Assembly: GCF_964204645.1 (NCBI RefSeq)
Contig: NC_134030.1
Span: 3,697,855 to 3,761,854, forward strand
Origin: Tubulanus polymorphus
Lineage: Eukaryota > Nemertea > Palaeonemertea > Tubulaniformes > Tubulanidae
Direction of reading: 5' to 3'
Length of the DNA: 64,000 nt
Of this stretch, positions 36,401 through 49,900 are shown piece after piece. The notes under the pieces are model-generated. The model saw nothing but the letters and a program-made list of their open reading frames with translations, was not told where the DNA came from and ran no database searches. Position 1 is the stretch's first letter; every line of letters starts with the position of its first letter. A program made the translations under genes and the position numbers.

Positions 36401-39400
36401 TTGCGTATTGCATGTTAAGATCGTTGTCGCTGTCTGAGTGATCATCTTTTTTCGAAGTCGAAAGCATGTATTTTGAAACTGAAATTCAACGGTGTTCTAT
36501 GCGCATTATGCGTAATGCAGAAAGAATGGGATAAAAAGGGTCAGTGGATAGTGAATTTCACAGCACCGAGGAAAGAAAGTACTTAATCACCATATCCAGC
36601 GATCGATGGGCCTTGTATCCTAAAGAAGTTCGATGCAAAATTCCACAATTTTCCATTTCATTCTTTGTGAAACTCGGCCCAGATTATTTCAAAGTTAGAC
36701 ACGTTACTGCCATCAAGTCATAGAAAGAATGAAAGTATAGCTTGAAGTTTGATTTAAGAGCGTGAATATCTTTATATTTTTTTCTACGCACTAATATATC
36801 TACCGCATAGCCTAAACATGTACTAAGAAGCCGCCAATTAAATACATAGAGCATTTGAATTCAATATATTGAAGACAAGATGAATCAATCTCTATTGAAT
36901 ACACGTAGGTCAAATTGGCAGTTTTTTGTTATAGAGACATAGCAAACAGAATGTGTTAATGTTTTTAAGCGAAAGGGCCTGGTTCCAGAGTCCGGGCTAT
37001 TAGGTCTATAAATTTGGCTAAGATAAGTCTGATCTGAAGTCTTGACTGTGGAACCGGCACAGGTTCCAGAGAGGTAGGACCGAATATGAGTTCAGATTAA
37101 GGATATAGGTTATTTTGGATTTCTTTGTGTGTTAATTAAAACCCAGCTTTTAAACAAGGATCCATCCTACCTATCATACGTTCATACTCTGAAAAATATC
37201 ACCAGCATTAATTATTGATAAACATGTAAAGTTCGTAGCTACTGAGATTCTAAAGGCGTATAAGAAAGGTTCAAAAGAAAAACACTTAGAAATTACAACA
37301 TTACGAAGCAAATAAATTAAAGAGAAGATTAACATTTTGAGGGCTGATTTCATGATTTAAACTTTTGGTTCTAATATAAGTTTGGGAAATCATCCTCTTA
37401 GATTTAACGTAACAATGAATCTATGAACTTGAGCTTAAAATACGGCAGCATAAGTATTACAAAATTATAAATGCTGAATAGAAAAACTTTCATCATTTGA
37501 TAATTTGGGGATATCAAAAAGAAGTATAGCCACAATATCTTAAATGTGAATATATAAGTTACTGAAATATAGACATACCTGCAGGATCAAACTCATTTCC
37601 CATTGCTTGTCTTCTCTTATCACTGAAATACAAAGTTAGCAACATTTCATTATGAAAAACACAGTTCAAAAGAATGGCTAACAACTTCAGAAAGCATTGA
37701 ATAGATTGCAATGCGAGAAACTCACATGAGGCAATGAATCAGATGAATAACAATCGCAGCTACGTAGAACATGAGAAACCAAGCAACAGCTCCAAACACA
37801 GCTATATAATAATCATTCACTGCAAAATTAGAGAATTTCAAAACAGAGTAAGAAACTGATCCTACATGTCGGTTAACCGGATATCAGAACATCTAGTCAG
37901 GTGAGTAGAAATATAGCATTTCTGTAGTTGCATCATGCATACCTGAAATTGTTGGAGTCACTGAGAATTCAAGTTCTTTAATTCGAGCATCTTTTGTTTT
38001 GCCGGACAAATCTGATTTAACAAACATAGAAAACAATGACTTATTAATCGAATTAAGATATTAAGAGCAAACATATGTTAAATTAATATTGATTACGGAA
38101 AATTGCTTTGAAAGCAATAACAACAGATCTCTTTCATCTATTCATTCATTCTTATCCAAGTCTGAAAATCATAAACTCATTCGTACAACATTTACGAGAA
38201 ATTCAAGGCTATCACCAGACCGTTCGCTCTTGTAGAGATTTCATCCTCGATGAGATTTGAGACTGCTTTTTAAAAAATAAAAGTACAACCGGTTTATACA
38301 TATTGCTGCAAAATTATAGCATTCATTAGAATCAATTGAAGCCTGTTTCATGCAATAGGAGAGTCTCAAATACCATCGGGTTTAAATTTCTGCGGAGATT
38401 CAATGCAACTAGACATCCAATTAGCCCCTGGACCCTAGCGTGATTAAATATATAGATGATCAAACAAAATGCAGAATTCCCTACACCTCATCTACAATCC
38501 TGATATATTTTTTCTTTGTGAGAGTTTCCATTCATATAAATCGAATACCCTTGACTTAAAGAAACGACAAACGAGAATGAAACAAGAAAGTACATGTGCA
38601 CCTCGTTTATAGTGTGGATGATGTCCTGAAAACATATACAGATTATTTAGGCATGAGTAACAAAATAATGAAACACTGGTTAGTGTTAATATCTAGTAAA
38701 CACCTCGAGCATTACGTACCTGGAATTGGTTGAATAAATTCAATTCCATTACAGTCAAAGTCTGACGGTTTTACCACAAAAACAATGTAGAAAATGCCAT
38801 CTTTGTAATCTTTTTTCTGAAAATTGAATACAATGATCAGTATATTTGAAGCCTTTTTTTCTATAACACAAAATATAGCCAAACAATCTTTTCATGATTT
38901 CATAAGATAGAAACTTCTTCTGTTCATGTGAAATACGGTCGGAGTATAATAAGAATAATAATATTGAATTTGGAGATGTTTAAAACATTACGCACCATGA
39001 GCGTAAGAGCTGCAGTTTTAGTCATTGTTTGATACGTTCCCGTAAATTGAACATTCCGATCCAAATCAAATACTGGACACTGTAAAGAAAGAAAAAAAAA
39101 AACAAATAAACATCAAGCTCAAAAACGCTTCAGATTGAACTGTTGTAAACATGGAGAAATGTTTAAGATTGAACTTGTAATGTGGAGGAAGAATGCTTCA
39201 GATTGAACTGCTGTAAACATGGAGAAATGTTTAAGATTGAACTTGCAATGTGGAGGAAGAATGCTTCAGATTGAACTGCTGTGCCTGGGAGTAGCCACTT
39301 ACATGTATATCCTGTATTGAAATAACCGTGCACAGAGAGCTGTTTGATGTGACCTTCACGACTACAGAATCGAGATGTTCTGGAAACTCGTACATGTAGT

Positions 39401-40906
39401 ATTTTGGTTCAGACGGTGAGACAGTGATACGTTTTTGGTCATTGGTGCTTAAAAAATAACAGGCAATTTTAAACAATGTTTTTAATTTATATATAACAGT
39501 AAGTATAGCTAGGAGTGAATAAATAGGGGTCACTCAGCCCTGGGGTTACTAGTTACCTTATTTGAAAGTCGTCTATTGGTGTAGCCCTCAATACGAAGTT
39601 TGTTGCTTTAAGAGATGAACTAGAGACGTCCAGATACATCGTCATCTTCTCTTTCTTCAAACTCCCCTGAACCGGGCACAACGTTCGACTCACTGTATAA
39701 TAATCATATCTGAGAAAAAGAAATGAAAAAATTTCAATAATCAACAGCATATTGCGATAAAATCTGGTTCTAGAATGAAAAAGTCAAACACTCAATTATA
39801 GCTCTGCTCATCTATTTACGTTTATGCCCTAGACCATCTGTGAAACTATTGTTATCCTCTCTCAGGGATCATCGTGCAGTAAGACTATAGATTGTATAGA
39901 TTAACTTACACATTTTGTAAATACAATGGCACCTGCCACGATAGAATACTGGTCTGTTGACGAACGACGAACAATACAGGATATTCACCGCTGGCATTAG
40001 TACTACTAACATATAACCTCAGAGCTACGGTCTGAAATATAGATAATACTCTATCATCATAATTACTGATAACATCTTATAAATCATCAACTCACATCAG
40101 ATGCTATACGTGAATTTTAATAAGATCTATTTACTCGGTGAGATATCGATAGTCCCAACCATAACGAGTAAGACAGAGTCTACTATAGACCCACTAAATT
40201 TTACAAATACGCCTACTCGTAGTATTTACAGATTATGTTATAATTAAAGACTCTCATCAAGGAAAAAGCCTGTATGCAAGACATTCATATGAATTCTGCC
40301 TGCAGTATTTTTTCAACCTGAGGAAAATCTACGTGAACAGAATTAGAAAGTCATCTGTGATCTCTGGAGCTGAAATTTTGACGACTGATGATACGAACCA
40401 GCATATCACATTGCCGTTTATATTTTGTGACAAAGACGAATACGAATTTATGGTAACAAAAGACAGATAATGAAAGATTACCGACAAATATGATTTTACT
40501 TGTAGTCTTAAGCCGAAACCTAGCTCAAATATATAATATTTACTATAATATATATTTACTCTAGAACTTTACATCTTTGGCCGAATTATTGTGGGATTTC
40601 TCTTGTTTTCATTACCTTCTGTTTCGGTGTTAAAGGTTGCCACGTGAAGCTGAAAATAAACTGTTCATCCTTCTTGACGACTTCCGAATATAGTTTATTC
40701 AAAATTCCGGGGATCACGTTCACGGAGATGTTCTTATTTCCCGACCGACGGAAACGCTGTGTCGTCATCGCTCCATTGTTTCCAGACGCGTCGGAATAGG
40801 CAACACACGACGATAAAACGGTTAATACTACAAACAGGATAGTGGCGGTGGTACGAGATGCGGAATGTTGGATAGCGTGATGGGAAGCGGTAGATGATGT
40901 CATCAT
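30489..40906 (-). CDS. SID1/SIDT-family multipass dsRNA (or cholesterol) transporter
   Basis: Twenty-four exons join in phase to 848 residues (human SIDT1/2 about 830): 40906-40616, 40031-39910, 39709-39557, 39447-39303, 39079-38996, 38816-38720, 38625-38602, 38011-37943, 37819-37726, 37622-37579, 35236-35162, 35074-34938, 34122-34049, 33962-33896, 33770-33573, 33120-33003, 32882-32746, 32387-32285, 32193-32120, 32035-31989, 31651-31546, 31209-31099, 31002-30889, 30551-30489. The family moves double-stranded RNA across cell or lysosomal membranes, and roles with sterols are also reported. Order: signal peptide, beta-sandwich ectodomain ([30 protein letters not shown]), first helix, acidic cytosolic loop, then ten or so helices. 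Conserved marks are the Ser-rich LSAFNN with FSNIGY (517-527), CYHVCP (H587), QFDTSFMYM (D598), RHPDIN, and AHDVWH (H812, H816). These are the Ser/His/Asp residues of the CREST-like metal site. Intron 10 is 2.3 kb. Confidence 0.93.
31788..31916. mobile_element. Short MITE with GGTCGGTTGCTCAAA termini in SID1-type intron 20
   Basis: GGGGTCGGTTGCTCAA at the left is mirrored by TTGAGCAGCCGATCCC at the right. It belongs to the same broad group as 27632-27752. Interior AT-rich, no coding sense. Confidence 0.6.
34845..35725. mobile_element. Three partial copies of a CCAGTTCCACAG-ended element
   Basis: CCCAGTTCCACAGTT near 34847, CCCAGTTCCACAGAT near 35427 and TCCAGTTCCACAGCT near 35695 look like the same terminal sequence without detectable partners. 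They spread over introns 10-12 of the SID1-type gene. A copy with both ends is at 36975-37060. Confidence 0.4.
36975..37060. mobile_element. Miniature element with CCTGGTTCCAGAG / CTGTGGAACCGG ends
   Basis: An 86-bp segment in SID1-type intron 10 with imperfect 13-base inverted termini. It is too short for any coding function. Family link to the CCAGTTCCACAG fragments nearby is by terminal sequence only. Confidence 0.4.
39127..39283. repeat. 68-bp tandem repeat next to SID1-type exon 4
   Basis: Units begin GCTTCAGATTGAACTG at 39127, 39195 and 39263. The first two are full and nearly identical, the third is cut off 20 bases from the exon 4 donor. Each unit also contains a diverged internal copy (AAGATTGAACTT). 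Confidence 0.8.
40508..40603. mobile_element. Truncated foldback element in SID1-type intron 1
   Basis: CTTAAGCCGAAAC, an AT-rich middle with ACTCTAGAACTTT, and GGCCGAATTATTGTGGGATT align in order with the right half of the 26833-26999 element. The left arm is missing. Its terminus lies about 12 bases from the exon 1 donor at 40615. Confidence 0.55.
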
Positions 40907-41467
40907 GATTGGACTGTGTTTATCATTCGCACACTCTCAGTAACACGTGTCGTCTAGAAACAAGAGAATGATAATACAAGGAATAATTATCCTTGTAACA
41001 ACTATACAAGAGCCTCAATATAAATTTTGTGACCCGCCAGTCAGTGTAATGTAACAGCTAAAAATAGAAAGAATATTGCCCTTGGCCCTAAAAGTTGAAG
41101 AAGAGGTGTAGTAGCGCAAGATTAATCAAGACAATTCTAGCACTGTCTTATTAAATCAAGGCCCCATATCTGCAATAACATCAAATCCCTGCTTACTTTT
41201 TTAGCCTTAATTTTAAAATGTCATCTTAATTACCTATCTTATAGCCTAATATTCACTTGCAATTTTAAAAGCTTTGATTTCATTTAGTCTTTAGACCCCA
41301 GATATGGAAACATAAAAGGCCTACGATGGCTACATAACTGAATAGTTGTTTGACAATTATCTTTTACACTTTATTTCGATAAACTCACCTAGGCCTACAT
41401 CAGAAAATTCCATCCAAATCTACTTTCCTTTTCTGAATAATACATGAGAGAAATATGGTGAAATGAC

Positions 41468-41530
41468 ACTTCCGGGTTTCCCAGGATCTGCTAGATAAAT
41501 CGTAGAACTCAAATATCGTCTATGACGTCA
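41468..41530 (-). promoter_or_regulatory. Possible upstream control region of the SID1-type gene
   Basis: An ETS-type ACTTCCGG at 41468-41475 and a palindromic CRE TGACGTCA at 41523-41530 lie 560-625 bases upstream of the start codon, beside the GC-richer segment 41540-41600. An acceptor-like TTCTAG near 40957 on the gene strand suggests a spliced untranslated first exon, so this could be the real promoter. No start site is proven. Confidence 0.4.
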
Positions 41531-41599
41531 TTTCAGTTGATCCCGGCGCCGAGTGCATTTCACCTTGTGTGAGTCACCGAGCTTCGCGCGCGCTCTTTG

Positions 41600-43974
41600 A
41601 ATGAAAATAGTGATTGGCTGACTTAGACAACTTGGTCAGCCCGCGAAAATCTGAAATGGAATGCCTAAGTAAAAAATTTAAGATGACTCAATATATTTCA
41701 CCTTCCCAATCAAAATCATGATATTGATTCTACGTAATAACATGTTAAAGTCTCAGTCCGCAATTACAGTAACTGAACCCCAGTTGTTTTGCCATGAACC
41801 GAAAATGCCACGAAAAGCCAATTCGTTCGCAGTAGAAATTGAATGCCTGTTAAAAAATCGCTACCTTCTGAAGATGCGATGATCTCTCTGTTTCCAAATT
41901 CTAAAATAATGTTGGTTTATATAGTTCGTGCGCCGGCCCCTATTTGTGGAATAAAGAACTCAAACCCTTCCAGTAGGACGGGCTCAAAATGAGAATCATG
42001 TGTAGTAGGCCTAAATCAGAGAATTCATGCATGGTTCACCTCTACCATCGTGTCTATAGTCTCTAAGCATTCACTGGTCGTCTCTCAAACTCCGTCTAAA
42101 GTCACGGTTTCTCCAGAAATCCTGACATTCGGTGTATTATGAGCGGCCTACTTCGCTGCAAGAGTTTTCGGATCGAGTTGAAAACGCTCGATCGTGGAGC
42201 TTTTTTTAAGCTCAGTATTTTCTGAAAGGCCATACTAGAAAATCTTGTGACCGTATCACCAGTACAGGCCTACGCGCAAAAATTGTCCTCACCCGCAATT
42301 CGCCGCTGGCTGCTTCAGCCGATGCGACGGTAATGGCGGTACATCTGCGATCAACAAATATTATTTATCTAAAAAGGATTGATGGATGCGGGCGGATTTT
42401 AGGGCGTTTCTTGGGCGCGGTCACTAAGAGTGCTTTAAACTCAACCGCTGTGCCAACCAGAGCGAGACCAGTCTCGTTGTGGATACCCAGTGCGCAGTGC
42501 CGGAACGCCTCAGCCAATCAGCGTCGAGTATTCTAAGTCGCAGGCGAAGATGGAGACGAAGTATCTGAATCGCGATTTTTTTTCGATTAAGTCGCCATCC
42601 ATCCTTTTAGAGAAAAGTCGTAACTTCAATGAAAATGCAATAAATCGATTTGCCGAGAAAAGAGGAAGCGACTGGTGGTAAATGTAAGTTTGGATTGCAT
42701 CGCGAAAAATTTTTTGAAGCGGATTTTAAATTACGCTTCGAAAACTTGTCGTCGAATCGTTTTGAAACAATGGCGATTCGCGGCTCATTGAGGGGCAAAA
42801 AGAAACAACTTTCCTCGAAATATACAATGTATAAATCGATTGAATACTTTGAAAAGATTGTTACGCGACCATGATTTTCACATTTACGGGTCACTTAAAA
42901 ATATTTTTCGTAATTTACGATGAATTTGATATTGTGAAATACGTGGTTTTTCATGGCTCCTGTATTTCTCGGATTTGACCCATGACCTCTCATAGCGATA
43001 CTGCGGCTTTGATATAGATATAGCTCAACACAATGATATCTTATCTCAAAATTTTATCGCTTTAATTTTTTTTCCGCATGACTTTTTAGATATTGATCAT
43101 CCACAGTTCAGACGGATTAAGAGTATTTTATTTGATTAACAATGATACATTGTCGCGCTGTTTCTATTCAATTCATCTCCTTTTATTACAGTTGAATGTG
43201 TAAACAAAAACTTCACAGATGACTAGTGCAGATGACTTTGACTCGGAAACGACCTTTATTATATGGAATAGATCAGAATCATCACACCACCAAAACAATA
43301 GCAGCTGTCTCCAGCGCTCTGAATGATTGTGAGACTCACCTCACCGATGCAGTATTTCAATTCTCATTGATGGAAACATCCGCCTCTAACATGAACCAGT
43401 AACAGCAATTTTCGAGGATACATTGATGGTGAGTAAATCAAGCCATTAAAATTCATTCCTATATCACCCTGAACCCTGTAAGACAATGTGCAGCCTAGAT
43501 CCTACACCTGTACACCTGTCAGACAATCTACAGCCTGCGGCTTGAATTCCCCAAGCAATCTACAGCAAAGAGCCCCCCCAATGAAAAATTATATTTTTTA
43601 TTCCCCCATTTTTGGCGCCAAATATTTAAGGATGCAGGCCTTTTCCCCTTTTTAAACCCTTAGAATATTCAACTCCTTGTCTCTATTTATTCCAAATTTC
43701 CCGAAGAATGGCTTAACACAGAACTCCCCACAGAAAATCATGGCTGCACCCCAGAACTTGATCCCCTTAGTAATTCATTTAGTATAAACATATATCATAT
43801 AGCCCACGTAACATTAACATTAACTCTCAAATTTAACCGAGAGTATGAAGTGTTATTATATTTCTACGTACTGTTTCATTACTTATCACTGGGGTATGAG
43901 CCCCTTTTCACCTTTTTCAAGCTTCAAAGCTGCCCAGCGAAGTAAATTAATTGCCTTTTTAAACAATATCTTTA
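41600..43974. other. Region without an assigned gene between the SID1-type gene and the satellite
   Basis: It includes a moderately GC-rich block (42130-42540) with several short open frames. A small plus-strand frame at 43232-43402 follows an acceptor-like TATTACAG near 43191 and precedes a good donor (GATG|GTGAGTAAA) near 43431. No protein family was recognised. From about 43500 on the sequence is low-information AT-rich DNA leading into the satellite. Confidence 0.35.
43232..43402 (+). CDS. Candidate 56-residue small ORF, unrecognised
   Basis: ATG at 43232 to TAA at 43400-43402, starting MTLTRKRPLLYG. It is basic at the N terminus and has no signal peptide, membrane segment or known motif. 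It lies inside what looks like a spliced exon (acceptor-like site near 43191, donor near 43431), but an out-of-frame ATG at 43219 precedes it. It could equally be untranslated leader or non-coding RNA. No homologue can be named. Confidence 0.2.
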   Translation: MTLTRKRPLLYGIDQNHHTTKTIAAVSSALNDCETHLTDAVFQFSLMETSASNMNQ

Positions 43975-46900
43975 ACATGAAAACTCACAGCATTCCAATG
44001 GATGTCTTGTATCCTATTGAATATTCGAAAAATTCTCACATGCTTTTATGAAATAAAATTCAGCGCCACTTTATGAGAAAGGATTGTGCGCCATTTAATA
44101 AGATGAAATCACGCGCCATTTTATTGGATGATATCTCATATGAAAAACCACAATGTATCAAGAAAACAAGGGAGCAAGGTATGTTTATAGGTTTTAGGTA
44201 ACAGCAGCCTCAAAACTTTACAGATAAAAAGAGCACAGCACCAGCATCCACACTTAACACATCTGACAAAAACTCGCGCCATTTGATTGGATGATGACAT
44301 CTTGTATCCTTTTTAATATTTAAAAAATACTCCAGGGCTTTTATAAAATAGAACCATACGCCGCTTTATGAGATGAGATTTCGCGCCATTTTATTGGATG
44401 AAACTTCTGAAGATTTACAACAATGCATCATCAAGACAACAAAGGAACAAAGTATGTTTATAGGTTTTAGGTTTTAGGTGACAGCAGCCTCAAAATTAAC
44501 ACATGAAAATCACAGCACCAGCATCCACACTTCGCACATTTGACAAAAACTCGCGCCATTTCAATGGATGATGACATCTTGTATCCTTTTTGATAATTGA
44601 AAAAAACTAGCGGGCCTCTATGAATTAAAACCGCGCCTTTTCATGAGGGGAGATTTCAAGTCATTTTATCAGATCAAATCTCGCGCCATTTTATTGGAGA
44701 AATCTAACAGGAAAAACCACAGTGTATCAAGACAACAAAGGAGCAAGGTATGTTGTAGGTTTTAGGTGACAGCAGCCTCAAAGTTAACAGATAAAAACCA
44801 CAGCACCAGCATCCAACTTTAACACATTTGTAAAAACTCGCGCCATTTTAATAGATGATGACATCTTGTATCCTTTTTGATATTTGGAAAACACTCGCGG
44901 GCCTCTATGAAATAAAACCGCGCACCCTTTTTATGAGATAAAATCTCGCGCCATTTTATGGGATGAAACTCCTGAAAAAAAAACCACAGTGCATCAAGAC
45001 TACGCAGTAGCAAGGTATGTTTATAGGTTTTAGGTGACAGCAGCTTCAAAACTTTACAGATGAAACTACAGCACCAGCATCCACACATATCACACATTTG
45101 ACGCAAACTCGCGCCATTTTAATGATGACATCTTGTATCCTTTTTGATTATTGAAGAAAATACTCGCAGCTTTTAGAAAATAAAATCTCGCGCCATCTTA
45201 TGAGAATTCGCGCCATTTTATAGGATGAAATCTCTGATATAGAACCACAGTCCCATCAAAATAAAACAAGGAGCAAGGTATCTTTATAGGTTTTAGGTGA
45301 CAGCAGTCTCAAAACTTTACAGTTAAACAACCACAGCACCAGCATCCACACTTATCACACATTTGATGAAAACTCGCACCATTTTAATAGATGATGACAT
45401 CTTGTATCCTTTTAAATATTTTAATATTTGAAAAATATTTGTTGGCTTTTATGAAATAAAACCTCGCGCCTTTCTGCAAGAGGGGATCTCACGCCATTTT
45501 ATAAGATGAAATCTCGCGTCATTTATTGGATGAAATGTCAGAAGAAAAACCACACCGCATCAAGACTTCACAGTAGCAAGGTATGTTTATAGGTTTTAGG
45601 TGACAGCAGCTTCAAAACTTTACACATAAAACTACAGCACCAGCATCACCACGTATCACACATTTTACAAAAACTCGCACCATTTCAATGGATGATGATA
45701 TCTTGTATCCTTTTTGATATTTGAAAAATACTCGCAGGCCTCTATGAAATAAAACCCCGCGCCATTTTATGAGATGAAATCGCGCTGCAATTTGGATGAA
45801 ACTCCTGAAAAAAACCACAGTGCATCAAGACTACACAGTAGCAAGCATGTTTATAGGTTTTAGGTGACAGCAGCCTTAAAACTCATAAGATGAAAAGAGC
45901 ACAGCACCAGCATCCACACTTAACACACATTTGTAAAAACTCGCGCCATTTTAATAGATGATGACATCTTGTATCCTTTTTGATATTTGAAAAACACTCG
46001 CGGGCCTCTATGAAATAAAACCGTGCTCCCTTTTTATGAGATAAAATCTCGCGCCATTTTTTAGATGAAACTTCTGAAGAAAAACCACACTGCATCAAGA
46101 CTATGCAGTAGCAAGGTATGTTTATAGGTTTTAGGTAACAGCAGCTTCAAAACTTAACAGATAAAATACAGCACCAGCAGCCACACTTATCCCATCTGAC
46201 AAAAACTCGCGCCATTTTAATAGATGATGACATCTTGTATCCTTTTTAATATTTGAAAAATACTTGCGGGATTCAATGAAATAAAATCTCGCGCCTTTCT
46301 ATGAGATGAGATTTTGCGCCAGCATGAAATCTCGCGCCATTTTATAAGACGAAACTTCTGAAGAATAACAACGGTGCATCATCAAGACTACACAGTAGCA
46401 AGGTATGTTTATAGATTTTAGGTGACAACAGCCTCAAAACTTTATAGATAAAAAGAGCACAGCACAAGCATCCACACTAAACACATTTGACACAAAGTCA
46501 TGTCTTGTATCCTTTTTGATAATTGAAGAAAATACTCGCAGCTTTTAGAAAATAAGATCTTGCGCCATTTTATGAGAATTCGCGCCATTTTATAGGATGA
46601 AATTGCTGATATAGAACCACAGTCCATAAAAAAAACAAGGAGCAAGGTATATTGTAGGTTTTAGGTGACAGCAGCCTCAAAATTTTACAGTTAAACAACC
46701 ACAGCACCAGCATCCAAACTTAACACACATTTGATGAAAACTCGCGCCATTTTAATAGAAGATGACATCTTGTATCCTTTTTAATATTTGCAAAATTCTT
46801 GCGGGCTTTAATGAAATAAAACCTCGCGCCATTTTATGAGATCAAATCTCGCGCCATTTTATTGGATGAAATCTAACAGGAAAAACCACAGCTTATCAAG

Positions 46901-49900
46901 ACAACAAAGGAGCAAGTTATGTTAATAGGTTTTAGGTTTTAGGTGACAGCAGCCTCAAAGTTAAAATAAAAACCAAAGCACCAGCATCCACACTAAACAC
47001 ATTTGACACAAACCTGCGCCATTTAAACGGATAATGGCATCGTGTATCCTTTTTGATAATTGAAAAAAAACTAGCAGGCCTCTATGAATTAAAACCGCGC
47101 GCCTTTTCATGAAGGGAGATTTCAAGTCATTTTATGAGATCAAATCTTGCGCCATTTTATTGGATGAAATCTAACAGGAAAAACCACAGTGTATAAAGAC
47201 AACAAAGGAACAAGGTATGTTTATAGGTTTTAGGTTTTAGGTGACAGCAGCCTCAAAGTTAACAGATAAAAACCAGCATCCACACTTAACACATTTGCAA
47301 AAACTCATGCCATTTTAATAGATGATGACATCTTGTATCCTTTTTGATATTTGAAAAACACTCACGGGCCTCTATGAAATAAAACCGCGCGCCCGCTTTA
47401 TGAGATAAAATCTCGCGCCATTTTATTAGATGAAACTTTTGAAGAAAAACCACACTGCATCAAGACTACACAGTAGCAAGGTATGTTTATAGGTTTTAGG
47501 TAACAGCAGCTTCAAAACTTAACAGATAAAATACAGCACCAGCAGCCACACTTATCACATCTGACAAAAACTCGCGCCATTTTAATAGATGATGACATCT
47601 CGTATCCTTTTTAATATTTGAAAAATACTTGCGGGCTTTAATGAAATAAAATCTCGCGCCTTTCTATGAGATGAGATTTTGCGCCAGTTGATAGCATGAA
47701 ATCTCGCGCCATTTTATAAGACGAAACTTCTGAAGAATAACAACGGTGCATCATCAAGACTACACAGTAGCAAGGTATGTTTATAGATTTTAGGTGACAA
47801 CAGCCTCAAAACTTTATAGATAAAAAGAGCACAGCACAAGCATCCACACTAAACACATTTGACGCAAAGTCGTGTCTTGTATCCTTTTTGATAATTGAAG
47901 AAAATACTCGCAGCTTTTAGAAAATAAGATCTTGCGCCATTTTATGAGAATTCGCGCCATTTTATAGGATGAAATCTCTGATATAGAACCACAGTCCATA
48001 AAAAAAACAAGGAGCAAGGTATATTGTAGGTTTTAGGTGACAGCAGCTTCAAAATTTTACAGTTAAACAACCACAGCACCAGCATCCACACTTAACACAC
48101 ATTTGTAAAAACTCGCGCCATTTTAATAGATGATGACATCTTGTATCCTTTTTGATATTTGAAAAACACTCGCGGGCCTCTATGAAATAAAAACGCGCGC
48201 CCTTTTTATGAGATAAAATCTCGCGCCATTTTATTAGATGAAAATTCTGAAGAATAACCACACTGCATCAAGACTTCACAGTAGCAAGGTATGTTTATAG
48301 GTTTTAGGTGACAGCAGCCTCAAAACTTTACAGATGAAATACAGCACCAGCATCCACACTTATCACACATTTGACAAAAACTCGCGCCATTTTAATAGAT
48401 GATGACATCTTGTATCCTTTTCAATATTTGAAAAATACTTGCGGGCTTTAATGAAATGAAACCTCGCGCCATTTTATGAGATCAAATCTCGCGCCATTTT
48501 ATTGGATGAAAAACAAGGAGCAAGGTATGTTGTAGGTTTTAGGTGACAGCAGCCTCAAAATTTTACAGTTAAACAACCACAGCACCAGCATCCAAACTTA
48601 TCACACATTTGACAAAAACTCGCGCCATTTTAATAGATGATGACATCTTGTATCCTTTTTAATATTTGAAAAATACTTGCGGGCTTTAGTGAAATATAAC
48701 CTCGCGCCATTTTATTGGATGAAATCTAACAGGAAAAACCACAGTTTATCAAGACAACAAAGGAGCAAGGTATGTTTGTAGGTTTTAGGTGACAGCAGCC
48801 TCAAAACTTACCAGATGAAATACAGCACCAGCATCCACACTTATTACACATTTGACAAAAACTCGCGCCATTTTAATAGATGATGACATCTTGTATCCTT
48901 TTTAATATTTGAAAAATACTTGCGAGCTTTAATGAAATAAAATCTCGCGCCTTTCTATGAGATGAAATTTTGCGCCAGTTTATAGCATGAAATCTCGCGC
49001 CATTTTATAAGACTAAACTTCTGAAGAATAACAGTGGTGCATCATCAAGACTACACAGTCGCAAGGTATGTTTATAGGTTTAAGGTGACAGCAGGCCCAA
49101 AAATTTAGAGATTGAAAACCACAGCACCAGCATCCACACTAAACACATTTGACAAAAACTCGCGCCATTTCAATGGATGATGACATCCTGTAATGTATCC
49201 TTTTTGATAATTGAAAAAAACTAGCGGGCCTCTGAATTAAAACCGCGCGCCTTTTCATGAGGGGAGATTTCAAGTCATTTTATGAGATCAAATCTCGCGC
49301 CATTTTATTGGATGAAATCTAACAGGAAAAACCACAGTTTATCAAGACAACAAAGGAGCAAGGTATGTTGTAGGTTTTAGGTGGCAGCAGCCTCAAAGTT
49401 AACAGATAAAAACCACAGCATCAGCATCCACACTTAACACATTTGTAAAAACTCGCGCCATTTTAATAGATGATGACATCTTGTATCCTTTTTGATATTT
49501 GAAAAACACTCGCGGGCCTCTATGAAATAAAACCGCGCGCCCTTTTTATGAGATAAAATCTCGCGCCATTTTATTGGATGAAACTCCTGAAAAAAAAACC
49601 ACAGTGCATCAAGACTACGCTGTAGCAAGGTATATTAATAGGTTTTAGGTGACAACAGCCTCAAAACTTTACAGATAAAAACCACAGCACCAGCATCTAC
49701 ACTTAACACTCATTTGATGAAAACTCGCACCATTTTAATACATGATGACATCTTGTATCCTTTTTGATAATTTAATATTTGAAAAATATTTGTCGGCTTT
49801 AAAGAAATAAAACCTCGCGCCTTTCTGCAAGAGGGGATCTCGCGCCATTTTATAAGATGAAATCTCGCCTCATTTATTGGATGAAATGTCAGAAGAAAAA

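Noticed and set aside
42333..42894. Overlapping frames in the GC-richer block downstream of 42.3 kb
   Set aside because: Several frames on both strands of similar length with no recognisable content. More likely promoter or CpG-type sequence than coding.
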